A stretch of DNA of 64,000 nt from Trinickia caryophylli (GCF_034424545.1 NZ_CP139970.1:806001-870000); one strand, 5' to 3'. Counted from the first letter of the stretch, positions 35,204 through 45,481 are shown. Notes: generated from the sequence alone by a model not told the origin. Made by a program: numbers and translations.

Positions 35204-36106
35204 TTATGACGCGTCCCCGTCTCCCGCGAAAAAGCGCCGCGCGATCCCGATCTGCTCCGGGTCGACGAAAGCCGGCGCGTGGCCGACTCCGGGCACCTCG
35301 ATGCTCGTCACCGCCCGCCCGCGCTCGATCATCTGCGCGACGGTATCGCGCGAAAGCAGATCGGAAAGCGCGCCGCGCACGATCAACACAGGGCATGCGA
35401 TCGCCTCGAACAGATGCCAGAGCATCGCCTCCCCGGCCATGTTTGCCTGCACATCGGCCGCCGCGAACGGCATCGCGATGCCCGGATCGTAGCGAAACTC
35501 CCAGGCGCCGTCCTTGCGCTGGCGCAAGAGCGGCGTATTGATCTCGCGCCACTGTTCGTGCGTAAGAGGACCGAACGAAGCTGCCAGCAAAGCGGCGTGA
35601 TCGATCCCCTCCTCGAGCGATTCGAACCGGGCAGGCTGGCCCACGTAAGAGCCGATGCGGGCGAGCGCTTCGGGTTCGATGTGCGGACCGATATCGTTGA
35701 CGAGCAGCTTGCGAATCGGAGTGCCGGTCAGACCGGCGAGCGACATGCCGATGAGCCCGCCCATCGAGGTGCCGAACCAGTCCACCGTCTCCACGCCGAG
35801 CCGCGCGATCAGCGTCACCATGTCGGCCACGTATTGCGGAACCGCATACCGGGCGGGATCGGGCAGCCAGTCCGACAGGCCGCGGCCCACCACGTCCGGG
35901 CAGACAACGCGATAGACATCCGCGAGCGCGCGGGCCACGCGATCGAAGTCGCGTCCCGAGCGCGTGAGACCGTGCACACAGACGAGCACGCGCGGGTTGT
36001 CGGGATCGCCCCATTCCGTATAAGCCATGCGATGCAGGCCATTGGGGTTCGCGCACTGCACGAAGCCCTGGCGCGGGCGGGCAAGCGGCTCAGGCGACGT
36101 ATTCAT
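35204..36106 (-). CDS. Alpha/beta-hydrolase fold protein
   Basis: 300 aa from MNTSPEPLARP at 36106, which follows GAGGAGCG; the frame upstream to 36247 is GC-rich noise. VLVCVHGLTRSGRDFD is the oxyanion HG loop, DWFGTSMGGLIGMSLAG carries the nucleophile Ser (GTSMGG), LIVRGALSDLLSRD the acid Asp and GVGHAPAFVD the His, so the triad is complete. Substrate unknown; esterase, lactonase or C-C hydrolase are all possible. It is separated from scoB by an intrinsic terminator, so it probably has its own promoter. Confidence 0.85.
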   Translation of the reverse strand: MNTSPEPLARPRQGFVQCANPNGLHRMAYTEWGDPDNPRVLVCVHGLTRSGRDFDRVARALADVYRVVCPDVVGRGLSDWLPDPARYAVPQYVADMVTLIARLGVETVDWFGTSMGGLIGMSLAGLTGTPIRKLLVNDIGPHIEPEALARIGSYVGQPARFESLEEGIDHAALLAASFGPLTHEQWREINTPLLRQRKDGAWEFRYDPGIAMPFAAADVQANMAGEAMLWHLFEAIACPVLIVRGALSDLLSRDTVAQMIERGRAVTSIEVPGVGHAPAFVDPEQIGIARRFFAGDGDAS

Positions 36107-36216
36107 CAAACGCTCCTCGTTGGCAAGACCGGGCGCCGCGGCGCACGGCTGCGCGGCTCGTGCGCCGATTGTAGCGGCACATGCGCGCGAGCCGCCCGCC
36201 CGCGCGCACCGCCAAC

Positions 36217-36245
36217 AAAAAAAGGGCGGAGCCCATGCCCCGCCC
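36217..36245 (-). terminator. Intrinsic terminator after scoB
   Basis: 9-bp stem (36224-36232 with 36237-36245, one G-T pair), 4-base loop, followed on the minus strand by seven T (complement of 36217-36223). Confidence 0.75.
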
Positions 36246-36290
36246 ATCGCCTCTCGCGACAGCCCGTCGGCCGTCGCCGCCCCGTAGCAA

Positions 36291-36932
36291 TCAGTGCAGC
36301 GCGCTCGCGTCGAGCGCCGCTCCAGTCTTGGCCTTGATCTCGTCCACCGTCACGCCGGGGGCGAGTTCCACGAGCTTCAGCCCCGCATCGGTCACGTCGA
36401 TCACGCCGAGATCGGTAATGATGCGATCCACCACGCCCACGCCCGTGAGCGGCAGCGTGCAACTCTCGAGAATCTTGTGCTGATCGCCCTTCGCAACGTG
36501 CTCCATCAGCACGACGACGCGCTTGACACCCGCCACCAGGTCCATCGCGCCGCCCATGCCCTTGATCATCTTGCCGGGAATCATCCAGTTGGCGAGATCG
36601 CCCCCCTTGCTGACCTGCATGGCGCCGAGGATCGCGAGGTTGATGTGGCCGCCGCGGATCATCGCGAACGAGTCGGCCGAGGAGAAGATCGACGAGCCCG
36701 GCAAGGTCGTGATCGTCTGCTTGCCGGCGTTGATGAGGTCAGCGTCGACTTCCTCGTCGGTCGGCGAGGGTCCGATGCCGAGCAGACCGTTTTCCGACTG
36801 CAGCCAGACCTCGATGCCGGCCGGCACGTAGTTGGCCACGAGCGTCGGCAGGCCGATGCCGAGATTGACGTAGAAGCCGTCTTGCAGTTCTTGCGCCGCG
36901 CGCGCGGCCATTTGCTCACGAGTCCATGCCAT
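36291..36932 (-). CDS. scoB: 3-oxoacid CoA-transferase subunit B
   Basis: 213 aa from [13 protein letters not shown] at 36932, after GGGAGA. It carries the catalytic glutamate in [10 protein letters not shown], to which CoA becomes thioester-linked, and [24 protein letters not shown] typical of SCOT beta. With ScoA it moves CoA from succinyl-CoA to acetoacetate, feeding ketone-body and poly-hydroxybutyrate metabolism. One base separates it from the scoA stop, so the pair is co-translated. Confidence 0.95.
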   Translation of the reverse strand: MAWTREQMAARAAQELQDGFYVNLGIGLPTLVANYVPAGIEVWLQSENGLLGIGPSPTDEEVDADLINAGKQTITTLPGSSIFSSADSFAMIRGGHINLAILGAMQVSKGGDLANWMIPGKMIKGMGGAMDLVAGVKRVVVLMEHVAKGDQHKILESCTLPLTGVGVVDRIITDLGVIDVTDAGLKLVELAPGVTVDEIKAKTGAALDASALH

Positions 36933-36933
36933 C

Positions 36934-37638
36934 TCAGTCTCCCTTCGCGCGCACGACGCGTTGTTCGATGCGCTTTTCCGGATGCGCGTTGAGCACGATC
37001 CGCTGCACGAAGATCCCGGGCGTATGGATCGCATCGGGATCGAGTTCGCCCACTTCGACGATTTCCTCCACCTCGGCCACGGTGACGCGGCCCGCCATCG
37101 CGCACATCGGATTGAAGTTGCGCGCCGTGCGCCGATAGACGAGGTTGCCTGCCTTGTCGGCCTTCCAGGCCTTCACGAGCGCGACGTCCGCGGTGAGCGA
37201 ATGCTCGAGCACGTAGTGGTTCTCGCCGAACTGCCGCGTTTCCTTGCCTTCCGCGATGATCGTTCCGTAGCCCGTGTTCGTGTAGAAAGCCGGAATGCCC
37301 GCGCCGCCGGCGCGCAGTTTTTCGGCGAGGGTGCCCTGCGGGGTGAATTCGAGCTCGAGCTCGCCCGCCAGGTACTGGCGCTCGAACTCCTTGTTTTCGC
37401 CGACGTACGACGAAATCATCTTTTTGATCTGGCGCGTTTCCAGGAGCAGTCCGAGGCCGAAGCCGTCCACACCCGCGTTGTTGCTGATGCAGGTGATGCC
37501 CTTCGCACCGGAATCGCGCAGCGCACCGATGAGCGCCTCGGGAATACCGCACAGCCCGAAGCCGCCTACGGCGAACGTCTGCCCGTCCTTGACGATGTCT
37601 TCGAGCGCGGCGGCCGCGCTTGGATAGACCTTGTTCAT
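36934..37638 (-). CDS. scoA: 3-oxoacid CoA-transferase subunit A
   Basis: 234 aa from [16 protein letters not shown] at 37638, after GGAAGGGA; an upstream start at 37704 is unlikely. The CoA-binding [13 protein letters not shown] loop and [17 protein letters not shown] are conserved SCOT alpha features. It is first of the scoAB pair. The divergent PAS-LuxR gene begins 234 bp away and is the obvious candidate regulator. Confidence 0.95.
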   Translation of the reverse strand: MNKVYPSAAAALEDIVKDGQTFAVGGFGLCGIPEALIGALRDSGAKGITCISNNAGVDGFGLGLLLETRQIKKMISSYVGENKEFERQYLAGELELEFTPQGTLAEKLRAGGAGIPAFYTNTGYGTIIAEGKETRQFGENHYVLEHSLTADVALVKAWKADKAGNLVYRRTARNFNPMCAMAGRVTVAEVEEIVEVGELDPDAIHTPGIFVQRIVLNAHPEKRIEQRVVRAKGD

Positions 37639-37872
37639 CTGATGTCCCTTCCAGTTCCAGATTGGAGTTCGCGAAACGGGTCTTTGGCATGCGCCTCTAC
37701 CCATCGCGGCGCTCGATCATTCTAGTCACGGCAGCCGGAATCGGCAGAAAGCAAGCGCGCCCGCGCCCGTTTTCGGATGGTCGAAAGGGTAAGATGGGCG
37801 GCGCTTGCGGCACAATACGCAAAAATACATAAGCAAAACGCCCACCCGCGTATGCCGCGGCGCATGCAGACT

Positions 37873-38418
37873 ATGGCCCAACTCGACTATCAAACCGCTT
37901 TTCATCTCGCCCCGATCGGGCTCGTCCTCTCGCGTGAGCGCGTGATCGAGGATTGCAACGATGCCGTGGCCCGGATCTTTCGCTGCGAGCGCGCCGCACT
38001 GATCGGGCAGTCGTTTCGTGTGCTCTATCCGTCGCCCGACGAGTTCGAGCGTATCGGCGAGCGCATCGCGCCGATCATGATCGCGCAGGGAAGCTATGCC
38101 GACGACCGCATCATGAAGCGTGCCGACGGCGAGCTGTTCTGGTGCCACGTCACGGGGCGTGCACTCGAGCGGTATGAACCGCATGCGGCGGGCGTGTGGA
38201 CCTTCGAAGATCTGAGCGCGACACGCCGCGTGGCCGTGGAGCTCACGCCGCGCGAACGCGAAGTGGCCGCGCAGCTCGCCACGGGCAAGACGAGCAAACA
38301 GATCGGCCGCGCGCTGGCGATCAGTTCGCGAACCGTCGATATCTATCGAGCCCGCCTGATGCGCAAATACGGCACCGGTAATGCCACCGAGCTGCTGCAA
38401 CGGCTGCTCGGGCACTAA
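37873..38418 (+). CDS. PAS-LuxR transcriptional regulator
   Basis: 181 aa from MAQLDYQTAFHL; ATG at 37864 (three codons earlier) or 37777 are alternatives and none has a clear ribosome site. The N-terminal PAS domain (about 5-115: APIGLVLSRERVIEDCNDAV, GQSFRVLYPS, FWCHVTGRAL) is joined to a LuxR-type helix-turn-helix (LTPREREVAAQLATGKTSK, SSRTVDIYRARLMRKYG). It lacks a receiver domain, so it is not a response regulator. It is divergent from scoAB and convergent with the thioesterase gene. The PAS ligand is unknown. Confidence 0.85.
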   Translation: MAQLDYQTAFHLAPIGLVLSRERVIEDCNDAVARIFRCERAALIGQSFRVLYPSPDEFERIGERIAPIMIAQGSYADDRIMKRADGELFWCHVTGRALERYEPHAAGVWTFEDLSATRRVAVELTPREREVAAQLATGKTSKQIGRALAISSRTVDIYRARLMRKYGTGNATELLQRLLGH

Positions 38419-38431
38419 AGCCGGCGCGCGG

Positions 38432-38884
38432 TCAGCCCGTGCTTTCCGAGGTGGCCTGCTCGAGCACGTCGCGCAGCCGCATCGGCAGCGGCACCGATTT
38501 TTCGGCGGCGTAGTCGATCCAGACGCAGCGCGCCTTGCCGCGGGCATAGACCGTGCCGGCGTCGTCGGCACGCAAGAGTTCGAACGCCGTATCGATACTG
38601 CTGCGGCCCGGCTTCGCCACCAGCATGCGGCCGATGATGTCGCCCGGGTAGCGCAACTGCCGGAGAAACTCCATCGACGCATTCACGACGACGGGCCCCT
38701 GCCCCGTATGCGTACCGTCCGCAAGCCCGAGATGCTCGAACCAGCTGATCCGCACCTGCTCCATATAGCGGAAATAAACGGTGTTGTTGACATGTCCGAA
38801 AGCGTCCATGTCGCCCCAGCGAATGGGCATGGCCATTTCGAACACGGGCCGGTAATCGTTCGTCGTCACGTCTCGTTCCTGCAT
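38432..38884 (-). CDS. 4HBT-family acyl-CoA thioesterase
   Basis: 150 aa from MQERDVTTND at 38884 (an ATG 7 codons earlier is possible). It is a hot-dog fold with the 4-hydroxybenzoyl-CoA-thioesterase-type active site WGDMDAFGHVNNTVYFRYME, Asp being catalytic. It hydrolyses an acyl-CoA; chain specificity cannot be read. It follows an SDR gene on the same strand by 30 bp, which suggests a shared lipid or hydroxyacyl pathway. Confidence 0.88.
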   Translation of the reverse strand: MQERDVTTNDYRPVFEMAMPIRWGDMDAFGHVNNTVYFRYMEQVRISWFEHLGLADGTHTGQGPVVVNASMEFLRQLRYPGDIIGRMLVAKPGRSSIDTAFELLRADDAGTVYARGKARCVWIDYAAEKSVPLPMRLRDVLEQATSESTG

Positions 38885-38914
38885 GAAAAAGCGGTGAAGC
38901 GGCAACCGAGCACG

Positions 38915-39694
38915 TCAGGCGAGCGCGAAACCGTCGTCTGCCGCGATCACCGCCCCGTTGATGAATTGCGACTCGTCGGCCGCGAGCAGAAGCAGCAACC
39001 CGTCCAGGTCCTGGGGCTGCCCCACGCGCCGCCGCGGCAGCATCGCGAGCAGCTTCTGGCCCTGCTCCGTTTGCCAATGATGGTGGTTGATCTCGGTATC
39101 GATGTAGCCAGGGCAGATCGCGTTGACGTTGATGCCGAGCCGGCCCCATTCGAGCGCCATTGCACGCGTCATCTGCACGACAGCCGCCTTGCTCATCGAA
39201 TAGAGACCGATCTGCGGCAATACGCGCAGGCCCGCGACCGAGGCGATGTTGATGATCCGGTACGCCGGCTTGGCCGCACTGCCGCCCGAACGCATGAGCA
39301 TCCGCTTGGCCACTTCCTGTGCGACGAAGAATGCGCCGCGCGTATTCGTATCGAATACATACTCGAAATCCGCGGGCGTGACCTCGGTCAGCTTCTGCAT
39401 GGTGGACACGCCCGAATTATTGACGAGGATGTCGATCGTCCCCGCTTCGGTTTCGGCGTGCGCCACCGCCGATTTGATGCTCTGATAGTCGGTCACGTCG
39501 AGCGACACGACGTGCGCGGCACCGCCCGAGGCTTCGATTTCCGCGCGCAGTTCCTTGAGCAGTGCAACGCGGCGGCTCGCCAGCACCACCTTCGCGCCGG
39601 CTTGCGACAATACGATCGCAAAACGCTTGCCGAGCCCGCTGGATGCGCCCGTAATGAGCGCCACCTTGCCTTCCAGATTGATCGAACGGCCCAT
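38915..39694 (-). CDS. Short-chain dehydrogenase/reductase
   Basis: 259 aa from MGRSINLEGKVALITG at 39694, after AAGGGAA; the upstream extension to 39778 is not coding in character. Classical SDR: GASSGLG cofactor loop, NNSG, and Ser (IINIASVAG) with YSMSK as the catalytic Tyr/Lys. VLASRR after the second strand, with basic residues, favours NADP(H). It probably acts on a fatty or hydroxy-acyl substrate together with the downstream thioesterase. Substrate unknown. Confidence 0.88.
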   Translation of the reverse strand: MGRSINLEGKVALITGASSGLGKRFAIVLSQAGAKVVLASRRVALLKELRAEIEASGGAAHVVSLDVTDYQSIKSAVAHAETEAGTIDILVNNSGVSTMQKLTEVTPADFEYVFDTNTRGAFFVAQEVAKRMLMRSGGSAAKPAYRIINIASVAGLRVLPQIGLYSMSKAAVVQMTRAMALEWGRLGINVNAICPGYIDTEINHHHWQTEQGQKLLAMLPRRRVGQPQDLDGLLLLLAADESQFINGAVIAADDGFALA

Positions 39695-39887
39695 TTCGTT
39701 CCCTTGATCGATAAGTTGGTTGTTTGCAGCGACGTGCAAGCAGCAAAGTGGCGGCCAGAAGAGGCGCCACTCTATCACACAAATAGAACGATCGTGCTAA
39801 TCTCGACCCATTCGGTTGCAGCGCCACCGGCCTTCGCTGACAATACGAACCCGAAAAAAAGCCCATTCTAACGGCTAAGGAGCCCCC

Positions 39888-41561
39888 ATGACCCCGGAAA
39901 GTCTGATCGCGCAGTACGGCCCGCGCGAATCGATGGAGTATGACGTCGTGATCGTCGGCGGCGGCCCCGCCGGCCTGTCCGCGGCGATCCGCCTGAAGCA
40001 GCTCGCGCGGGAAAAAGGTGTCGAAATCGGGGTCTGCGTGCTGGAAAAGGGCTCCGAAATCGGCGCGCATATTCTCTCTGGCGCGGTCATGGATCCGCGT
40101 GCGCTCAATGAGCTGATTCCCGACTGGAAAGAAAAAGGCGCGCCGCTCGACGTTGCCGTGACCGAAGACCGGTTCCTGTTTCTGACCGAAAAGTCGGCGA
40201 TCAAGACACCGAATTGGGCGCTGCCGGACAATTTCAAGAATCACGGCAACTACGTGGTGAGCCTCGGCAACGTCACGCGCTGGCTCGGGCAGCAAGCCGA
40301 AGCGCTCGAAATCGAGATCTTCCCGGGCTTCGCCGCAGCCGAGGTGCTCTACAACGACGACGGCTCCGTCAAGGGCGTGGCCACCGGCAACATGGGCATC
40401 GGCAAAGATGGCGAGCCCACCGAGAATTTCCAACTCGGCATGGAGCTGCACGCCAAATACACGCTCTTTTGCGAAGGTGCGCGCGGGCATCTGGGCCGGC
40501 AACTCATGGCGAAATTCGAGCTCGACAGGGACGCCGATCCGCAGGTCTACGGCATCGGCATCAAGGAGCTCTGGGAAATCGATCCGGCCAGGCACCAGCC
40601 CGGGCTCGTCATCCACACGGCCGGCTGGCCGCTCGATACGCAAACCTACGGCGGCTCGTTTCTTTACCACGCGGACAACAATCAGGTCATCGTGGGCTTC
40701 GTGGTCGGCCTCGGCTACTCGAACCCGTATCTGTCGCCCTTCGAAGAGTTCCAGCGCTACAAGACGCACCCGGCGATCCGCCAGTTCCTCGAAGGCGGCA
40801 AGCGCGTGTCGTACGGCGCGCGCGCCATTACGGCAGGCGGCCTGCTGTCGCTGCCGAAGCTCGTGTTTCCCGGCGGCGCGCTCGTCGGCGACGACGCGGG
40901 CTTTCTCAACGCCTCGCGCATCAAGGGGAGCCACGCGGCCATCAAGACGGGCATGCTCGCCGCCGAAGCAGCGTTCGATGCCGTCCAGGCCGGCCGCAGC
41001 GGCGACGAGTTGGCCGCCTATCCCGAATCGTTCAAGGCGTCGTGGCTGCATGCCGAGCTGAACCGCGCGCGCAACTTCAAGCAATGGATGAGCAAGGGCC
41101 TCTACCTCGGTACCGTCATGGTCGGCATCGAGCAGAAGCTTTTCGGCGGCAACGTCCCGTGGACGCTCCATAACCGGCATCGCGACAACGAGATGCTCAA
41201 GCCCGCCTCGCAATGCACGCCGATCGCCTATCCGAAGCCCGACGGCAAACTCACGTTCGATCGTCTCTCGTCGGTCTTCCTCTCCAATACGAACCACGAG
41301 GAGAACCAGCCCGCACACTTGACGCTGAAAGATCCGTCGGTACCCGTCGACGTCAACCTGCGCACTTATGCGGGCCCTGAGGGCCGCTATTGCCCGGCGG
41401 CCGTCTACGAGTTCGTGAAGGACGACGACGGCGGCGATCGGCTCGTGATCAACGCGCAGAACTGCGTGCACTGCAAGACCTGCGACATCAAGGATCCGAC
41501 CCAGAACATCGTCTGGGTCACGCCCGAAGGCGGTGGCGGTCCGAATTACGCAAACATGTAA
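39888..41561 (+). CDS. Electron-transfer flavoprotein:ubiquinone oxidoreductase
   Basis: 557 aa, full length. Passes electrons from ETF (fatty-acid and amino-acid oxidation) to ubiquinone at the membrane. The N-terminal FAD motif is VVIVGGGPAGLSAAIRLKQLA. The FAD/ubiquinone domain has KLVFPGGALVGDDAGFLNAS, and the C-terminal 4Fe-4S domain has Cys ligands in RYCPAAVYE and NCVHCKTCDIKDPTQNI. Start ATG 39888 follows AAGGAG. It stands alone, converging on aroC with a shared bidirectional terminator. Confidence 0.96.
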   Translation: MTPESLIAQYGPRESMEYDVVIVGGGPAGLSAAIRLKQLAREKGVEIGVCVLEKGSEIGAHILSGAVMDPRALNELIPDWKEKGAPLDVAVTEDRFLFLTEKSAIKTPNWALPDNFKNHGNYVVSLGNVTRWLGQQAEALEIEIFPGFAAAEVLYNDDGSVKGVATGNMGIGKDGEPTENFQLGMELHAKYTLFCEGARGHLGRQLMAKFELDRDADPQVYGIGIKELWEIDPARHQPGLVIHTAGWPLDTQTYGGSFLYHADNNQVIVGFVVGLGYSNPYLSPFEEFQRYKTHPAIRQFLEGGKRVSYGARAITAGGLLSLPKLVFPGGALVGDDAGFLNASRIKGSHAAIKTGMLAAEAAFDAVQAGRSGDELAAYPESFKASWLHAELNRARNFKQWMSKGLYLGTVMVGIEQKLFGGNVPWTLHNRHRDNEMLKPASQCTPIAYPKPDGKLTFDRLSSVFLSNTNHEENQPAHLTLKDPSVPVDVNLRTYAGPEGRYCPAAVYEFVKDDDGGDRLVINAQNCVHCKTCDIKDPTQNIVWVTPEGGGGPNYANM

Positions 41562-41613
41562 GCGGCGCGGTCAGTGTGCGGGCGCGGCCCGCGCGCAGCC
41601 GAACAAAACAAAA

Positions 41614-41648
41614 CAAAACGGGCGCGGTTTGAAACCGCGCCCGTTTTG
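41614..41648. terminator. Bidirectional intrinsic terminator between the ETF-QO gene and aroC
   Basis: Near-perfect palindrome with GGGCGCGG/CCGCGCCC core and CAAAA/TTTTG flanks (arms 41614-41630 and 41632-41648), giving a U-run in each direction. It serves the two convergent genes. Confidence 0.85.
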
Positions 41649-41683
41649 TTAAGCATTACAGCCGGCCTGCCATACCTGCTTCG

Positions 41684-42784
41684 TCAGAGCGCGCTCGGCG
41701 GGATCTTCGGCGTGGCCACGCGCACGTCGCCGCACTGCGCGCGATGGCGCAGCGCATGATCGATCAGCACGAGGGCGAGCATCGATTCGGCGATTGGCGT
41801 TGCGCGAATGCCGACACAGGGATCGTGCCGCCCGAAGGTTTCCACAATCGCGGGCTCACCCGCCTTGTCGATGGAGCGGCGCGGCGTGCGAATGCTCGAT
41901 GTCGGCTTGATCGCGATCGAGACGGTGATGTCCTGCCCGGTCGAAATCCCGCCCAGGACGCCACCTGCGTGGTTGCCGACGAAACCCGCCGGCGTCAGTT
42001 CGTCGCCATGCTCGGAGCCGCGTTGCGCCACACTCGCAAAACCGGCCCCGATCTCCACGCCCTTCACGGCGTTGATACCCATCATCGCATGCGCGATATC
42101 GGCGTCGAGCCGGTCGAAGAGCGGCTCGCCCCAGCCGACGGGCACGCCGCTCGCCACGACGTTGATGCGCGCGCCGATCGAATCGCCATCCTTGCGCAAC
42201 TCATCCATATACGCTTCGAGTTGCGGCACGATCTCGGCATTCGGCGCGAAAAACGGATTTTCCGGCACATGGTGCCAATCGACGAACGGAATGTCGATCG
42301 CGCCGAGCGCCGCCATATAGCCACGTATCTCCACGCCATGGTGCTCGCGCAGCCACTTCCTGGCCACGGCGCCCGCCGCCACCGTCGGCGCGGTCAGCCT
42401 CGCCGAGGAGCGCCCGCCGCCACGGTAATCGCGAATGCCGTACTTGTGCCAGTAGGTGTAATCGGCATGGCCGGGACGAAACGTGTCGACGATGTTGCCG
42501 TAGTCCTTGCTGCGTTGGTCGGTGTTACGAATCAGGAGCGCGATCGGCGCGCCCGTCGTAATGCCCTCGAACACGCCGGACAGGATTTCGACCTTGTCCT
42601 CCTCTTGCCGCTGCGTGACATGGCGGGAGGTGCCGGGCTTGCGGCGATCGAGCTCGCTCTGAATGTCCGCTTCCGTCAGCGCCATGCCCGGCGGGCAGCC
42701 GTCGATGACACAGCCAATGGCGGGGCCGTGCGATTCCCCGAACGTCGTAACGGTGAAAAGCGTGCCGAGAGTGTTGCCGGACAT
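41684..42784 (-). CDS. aroC: Chorismate synthase
   Basis: 366 aa. Last step of the shikimate pathway, FMN-dependent 1,4-elimination of phosphate from [24 protein letters not shown] is the diagnostic start, and [20 protein letters not shown] and the [14 protein letters not shown] region form the FMN/EPSP site. Normal length. Start ATG 42784. It is the only gene between the terminator at 41614 and the MFS/acyltransferase gene 110 bp upstream. Confidence 0.98.
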   Translation of the reverse strand: MSGNTLGTLFTVTTFGESHGPAIGCVIDGCPPGMALTEADIQSELDRRKPGTSRHVTQRQEEDKVEILSGVFEGITTGAPIALLIRNTDQRSKDYGNIVDTFRPGHADYTYWHKYGIRDYRGGGRSSARLTAPTVAAGAVARKWLREHHGVEIRGYMAALGAIDIPFVDWHHVPENPFFAPNAEIVPQLEAYMDELRKDGDSIGARINVVASGVPVGWGEPLFDRLDADIAHAMMGINAVKGVEIGAGFASVAQRGSEHGDELTPAGFVGNHAGGVLGGISTGQDITVSIAIKPTSSIRTPRRSIDKAGEPAIVETFGRHDPCVGIRATPIAESMLALVLIDHALRHRAQCGDVRVATPKIPPSAL

Positions 42785-42894
42785 GACTTGGCCTTACGAA
42801 ATAAATGCGGAAAGACCGATATTATGCCCTGCCTGCGAACGCGTGCTGCCCCCTCAGCGGCACCCCTCAGCGGCAGGGCTTTGCGGCAGCGGTG

Positions 42895-44832
42895 CTATTT
42901 GCGCGGCCCGCGCAGCTCCGTGACGATCTGCTGCAGTACCTCGGGGGTGGCCGCCCCCGGCTCGAGCGGCTCGCCGACAGCCAACGTCAGCCGGCTCATG
43001 ACGCCCTTGCGAATGGGCCGCGGCCAGCGCGCATCGGCGTGGCGCGAGAACACGCTGCCCCACAGGCCCCGTAGGGCGACCGGGATGACCGGCACGGGCG
43101 TGCGCTCCAGAATGCGCGACACCCCCTGGCGAAACGGATTGATCTCGCCCGTGCGCGTGAGTTTGCCCTCCGGGAAGATGCAGACGAGATCGCCCGCCGC
43201 AAGCGCCGAGGCGCACGCGTCGTAGGCTCGCTCGAGCAGCGCCGCGTCTTCGTGCGCCGGCGCGATCGGGATCGCCTTGGCGTGCCGAAACAGCCACCCG
43301 ACGAATGGCGTACGGAAGATTCGATGGTCCATGACGAAGCGGATCGGCCGCGGGCTTTGCGCGACGATGACGAGCGCATCGACATAGCTGACGTGATTGC
43401 ACACGAGCACCGCCGCGCCGACATCGGGAATCCGCTCGGGGTGCACGAGCCTGATACGGTAGAACGTATGAACGAGCATCCACACGACGAAGCGCAGCAG
43501 GAACTCCGGCACGAGCGAATAGATATAAACCGCCACGACGACGTTCAAAAGCGCCGTCACGAGGAATATGCCGGGAATGCTCACGCCCGCCGAGGTCAAG
43601 GCCACCGCCATCAATGCCGAGGCGATCATGAACAACGCATTGAGGATGTTGTTGGCGGCGATGATCCGCGCGCGATGGGTCGGCTGGCAGCGGCTCTGAA
43701 TCAATGCATAGAGCGGCACGCTGTAAAAGCCGCCGAACATCGCGAGCAGGAAGAGATCGGCGAGCACCCGCCAATGCGCCGGCATGGCGAGGAACTCCCC
43801 AACCGTCAGCAACTGCGCCGGCCGGGGCAGCGCATGGCTCGCGAAGAACAGGTCGATCGCGAAGACGCTCATGCCGATCGAGCCGAGCGGCACGAGCCCG
43901 ATCTCCACGCGCCGCTTCGAGAGCCGCTCGCAGAGCAGTGAACCCAGGCCGATGCCGAACGAGAACGTGGCGAGCAAAACCGTCACGACATCGGCGTTGC
44001 CCGACAGCACATCTTTCGCGAAGTTGAAAAACGAGGTGAGAAACGTGGCGCCGACGAACCAGAGCCAGGAAACGCCGAGCAGACTCAGAAAGACCGTTCG
44101 GTTGGTACGGGCAAGCGCGAGATTGCGCCAGGTTTCGGAGACCGGGTTCCAATTGATGCGCAGTTGCGGCTGCGACGACGGTGAAGCCGGCACCGCGCTC
44201 GATACGGCGCGGCCCGCGAGCGCAACGCCGACGCACAGGCTGGCCAGTACAGCGGTGCCGGCCGACTCGAGGCCGGCCGCCGCACCGCCGATGATCGTGC
44301 CAATAAGGATTGCGAGGAAGGTTCCCATTTCCACGAGCCCGTTGCCGCCCACGAGTTCGTGGTCGTCGAGGTGCTGCGGCAAATAGGCATACTTGACGGG
44401 ACCAAAGAGCGTCGAATGCACGCCCATCAGGAACGTGCCCAGGTAGAGCAGCGACGCACGGTGCAGCAGGAAGCCCGCTGCGCCGACGAGCATGATCGCG
44501 ATTTCCAGCGTTTTCACGAGGCGGATCAGCACCGCTTTATCGTATTTATCGGCAATCTGCCCCGACGTCGCCGAAAATAAGACGAAAGGCGCAATAAAAA
44601 TCGCCGAAATCAGAAAAGCGGCCGTTGCGGCATCCACACCTGGAAAACGCGCGGTTTGATAGGTGACAAGCGCCGAAAAACCGATTTTGAATACGTTGTC
44701 GTTGAGCGCGCCGAGAAACTGCGTCCAGAAAAATGGCGCGAACCGGCGCTCGCTCAGCAGGCCGAACTGCGAATGTTGGGCGCGACGCTTCGGACGCGCG
44801 GCGGGAGTCATGGAAACAGGCTGGTCACTCAT
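42895..44832 (-). CDS. MFS transporter fused to a PlsC-type acyltransferase
   Basis: 645 aa. Residues about 25-430 form an MFS domain of the lysophospholipid-transporter (LplT) type with about 12 hydrophobic segments, starting FAPFFWTQFLGALNDNVFK. Residues 440-645 form a glycerolipid acyltransferase with the NHVSYVD catalytic motif (near 479), FPEGKLTRTGE (near 553) and a VPVIPVALRG block. The likely job is flipping lysophospholipid inward and re-acylating it at the inner membrane. The domain join is clean, with no stop or frameshift. Confidence 0.88.
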   Translation of the reverse strand: MSDQPVSMTPAARPKRRAQHSQFGLLSERRFAPFFWTQFLGALNDNVFKIGFSALVTYQTARFPGVDAATAAFLISAIFIAPFVLFSATSGQIADKYDKAVLIRLVKTLEIAIMLVGAAGFLLHRASLLYLGTFLMGVHSTLFGPVKYAYLPQHLDDHELVGGNGLVEMGTFLAILIGTIIGGAAAGLESAGTAVLASLCVGVALAGRAVSSAVPASPSSQPQLRINWNPVSETWRNLALARTNRTVFLSLLGVSWLWFVGATFLTSFFNFAKDVLSGNADVVTVLLATFSFGIGLGSLLCERLSKRRVEIGLVPLGSIGMSVFAIDLFFASHALPRPAQLLTVGEFLAMPAHWRVLADLFLLAMFGGFYSVPLYALIQSRCQPTHRARIIAANNILNALFMIASALMAVALTSAGVSIPGIFLVTALLNVVVAVYIYSLVPEFLLRFVVWMLVHTFYRIRLVHPERIPDVGAAVLVCNHVSYVDALVIVAQSPRPIRFVMDHRIFRTPFVGWLFRHAKAIPIAPAHEDAALLERAYDACASALAAGDLVCIFPEGKLTRTGEINPFRQGVSRILERTPVPVIPVALRGLWGSVFSRHADARWPRPIRKGVMSRLTLAVGEPLEPGAATPEVLQQIVTELRGPRK

Positions 44833-45022
44833 TCGATCGGGGCGATGTCTCGCTCATGGGGACGATGCCTCGGGCCGTCCTGGCGGGCCGAGCAAACCGG
44901 AACGACGAACTCGCGCAGCGCGCGCGTGCCCGTCGCATTCCCCCGGACAAAGGAGGCGGCGAAAGAAAGGTCCGGGGTTCGGCTCCGGGCGATGCTGGCG
45001 AATGTGCGCGACGCGCGTCGCG

Positions 45023-45481
45023 TCAGCGCAGGCCGCGCACGTCGCCCTCTTCGGGCCAATCGCGGATGTACGCCTTCAGCATGCGATTTTCGAAGCTCTG
45101 CTCCTCGACAACGGCTTTCGCCACGTCGTAGAACGAGATCACGCCCATCAGCATGCGGTTTTCCACGACCGGTAGATAACGCACGTGATGTTCGAGCATC
45201 ATGCGCCGAATTTCGTCGAGTTCCGTTTCCGGCGTACAGGTGACGGGGTGGTCGTCCATGACCTTGCGGATCGTGGCCGTGCCCACGCTGCCGCCGTTCG
45301 CCTTCAGCGTCATGATGATTTCGCGAAACGTCAGCATGCCGACGAGTTCGCCGTATTCCATTACGACGAGCGAGCCGATATCGCGCTCCGCCATCGTATT
45401 CACCGCCTCGGTAAGCTGAGTATCGGGTGTGACCGTATACAGCGCGTTGCCCTTGACCTTCAGGATGTCGCTGACTCTCAT
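45023..45481 (-). CDS. Two-CBS-domain protein
   Basis: 152 aa from MRVSDILKVKG at 45481, immediately after GGAGGGGCAGCC; the frame to 45685 is longer but lacks that site. Two CBS domains in tandem (about 5-65 and 75-130): IGSLVVMEYGELVGMLTFRE and VRYLPVVENRMLMGVISFYD. Standalone CBS proteins bind adenine nucleotides or NAD and regulate partners. No partner is evident next to it. Confidence 0.9.
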   Translation of the reverse strand: MRVSDILKVKGNALYTVTPDTQLTEAVNTMAERDIGSLVVMEYGELVGMLTFREIIMTLKANGGSVGTATIRKVMDDHPVTCTPETELDEIRRMMLEHHVRYLPVVENRMLMGVISFYDVAKAVVEEQSFENRMLKAYIRDWPEEGDVRGLR

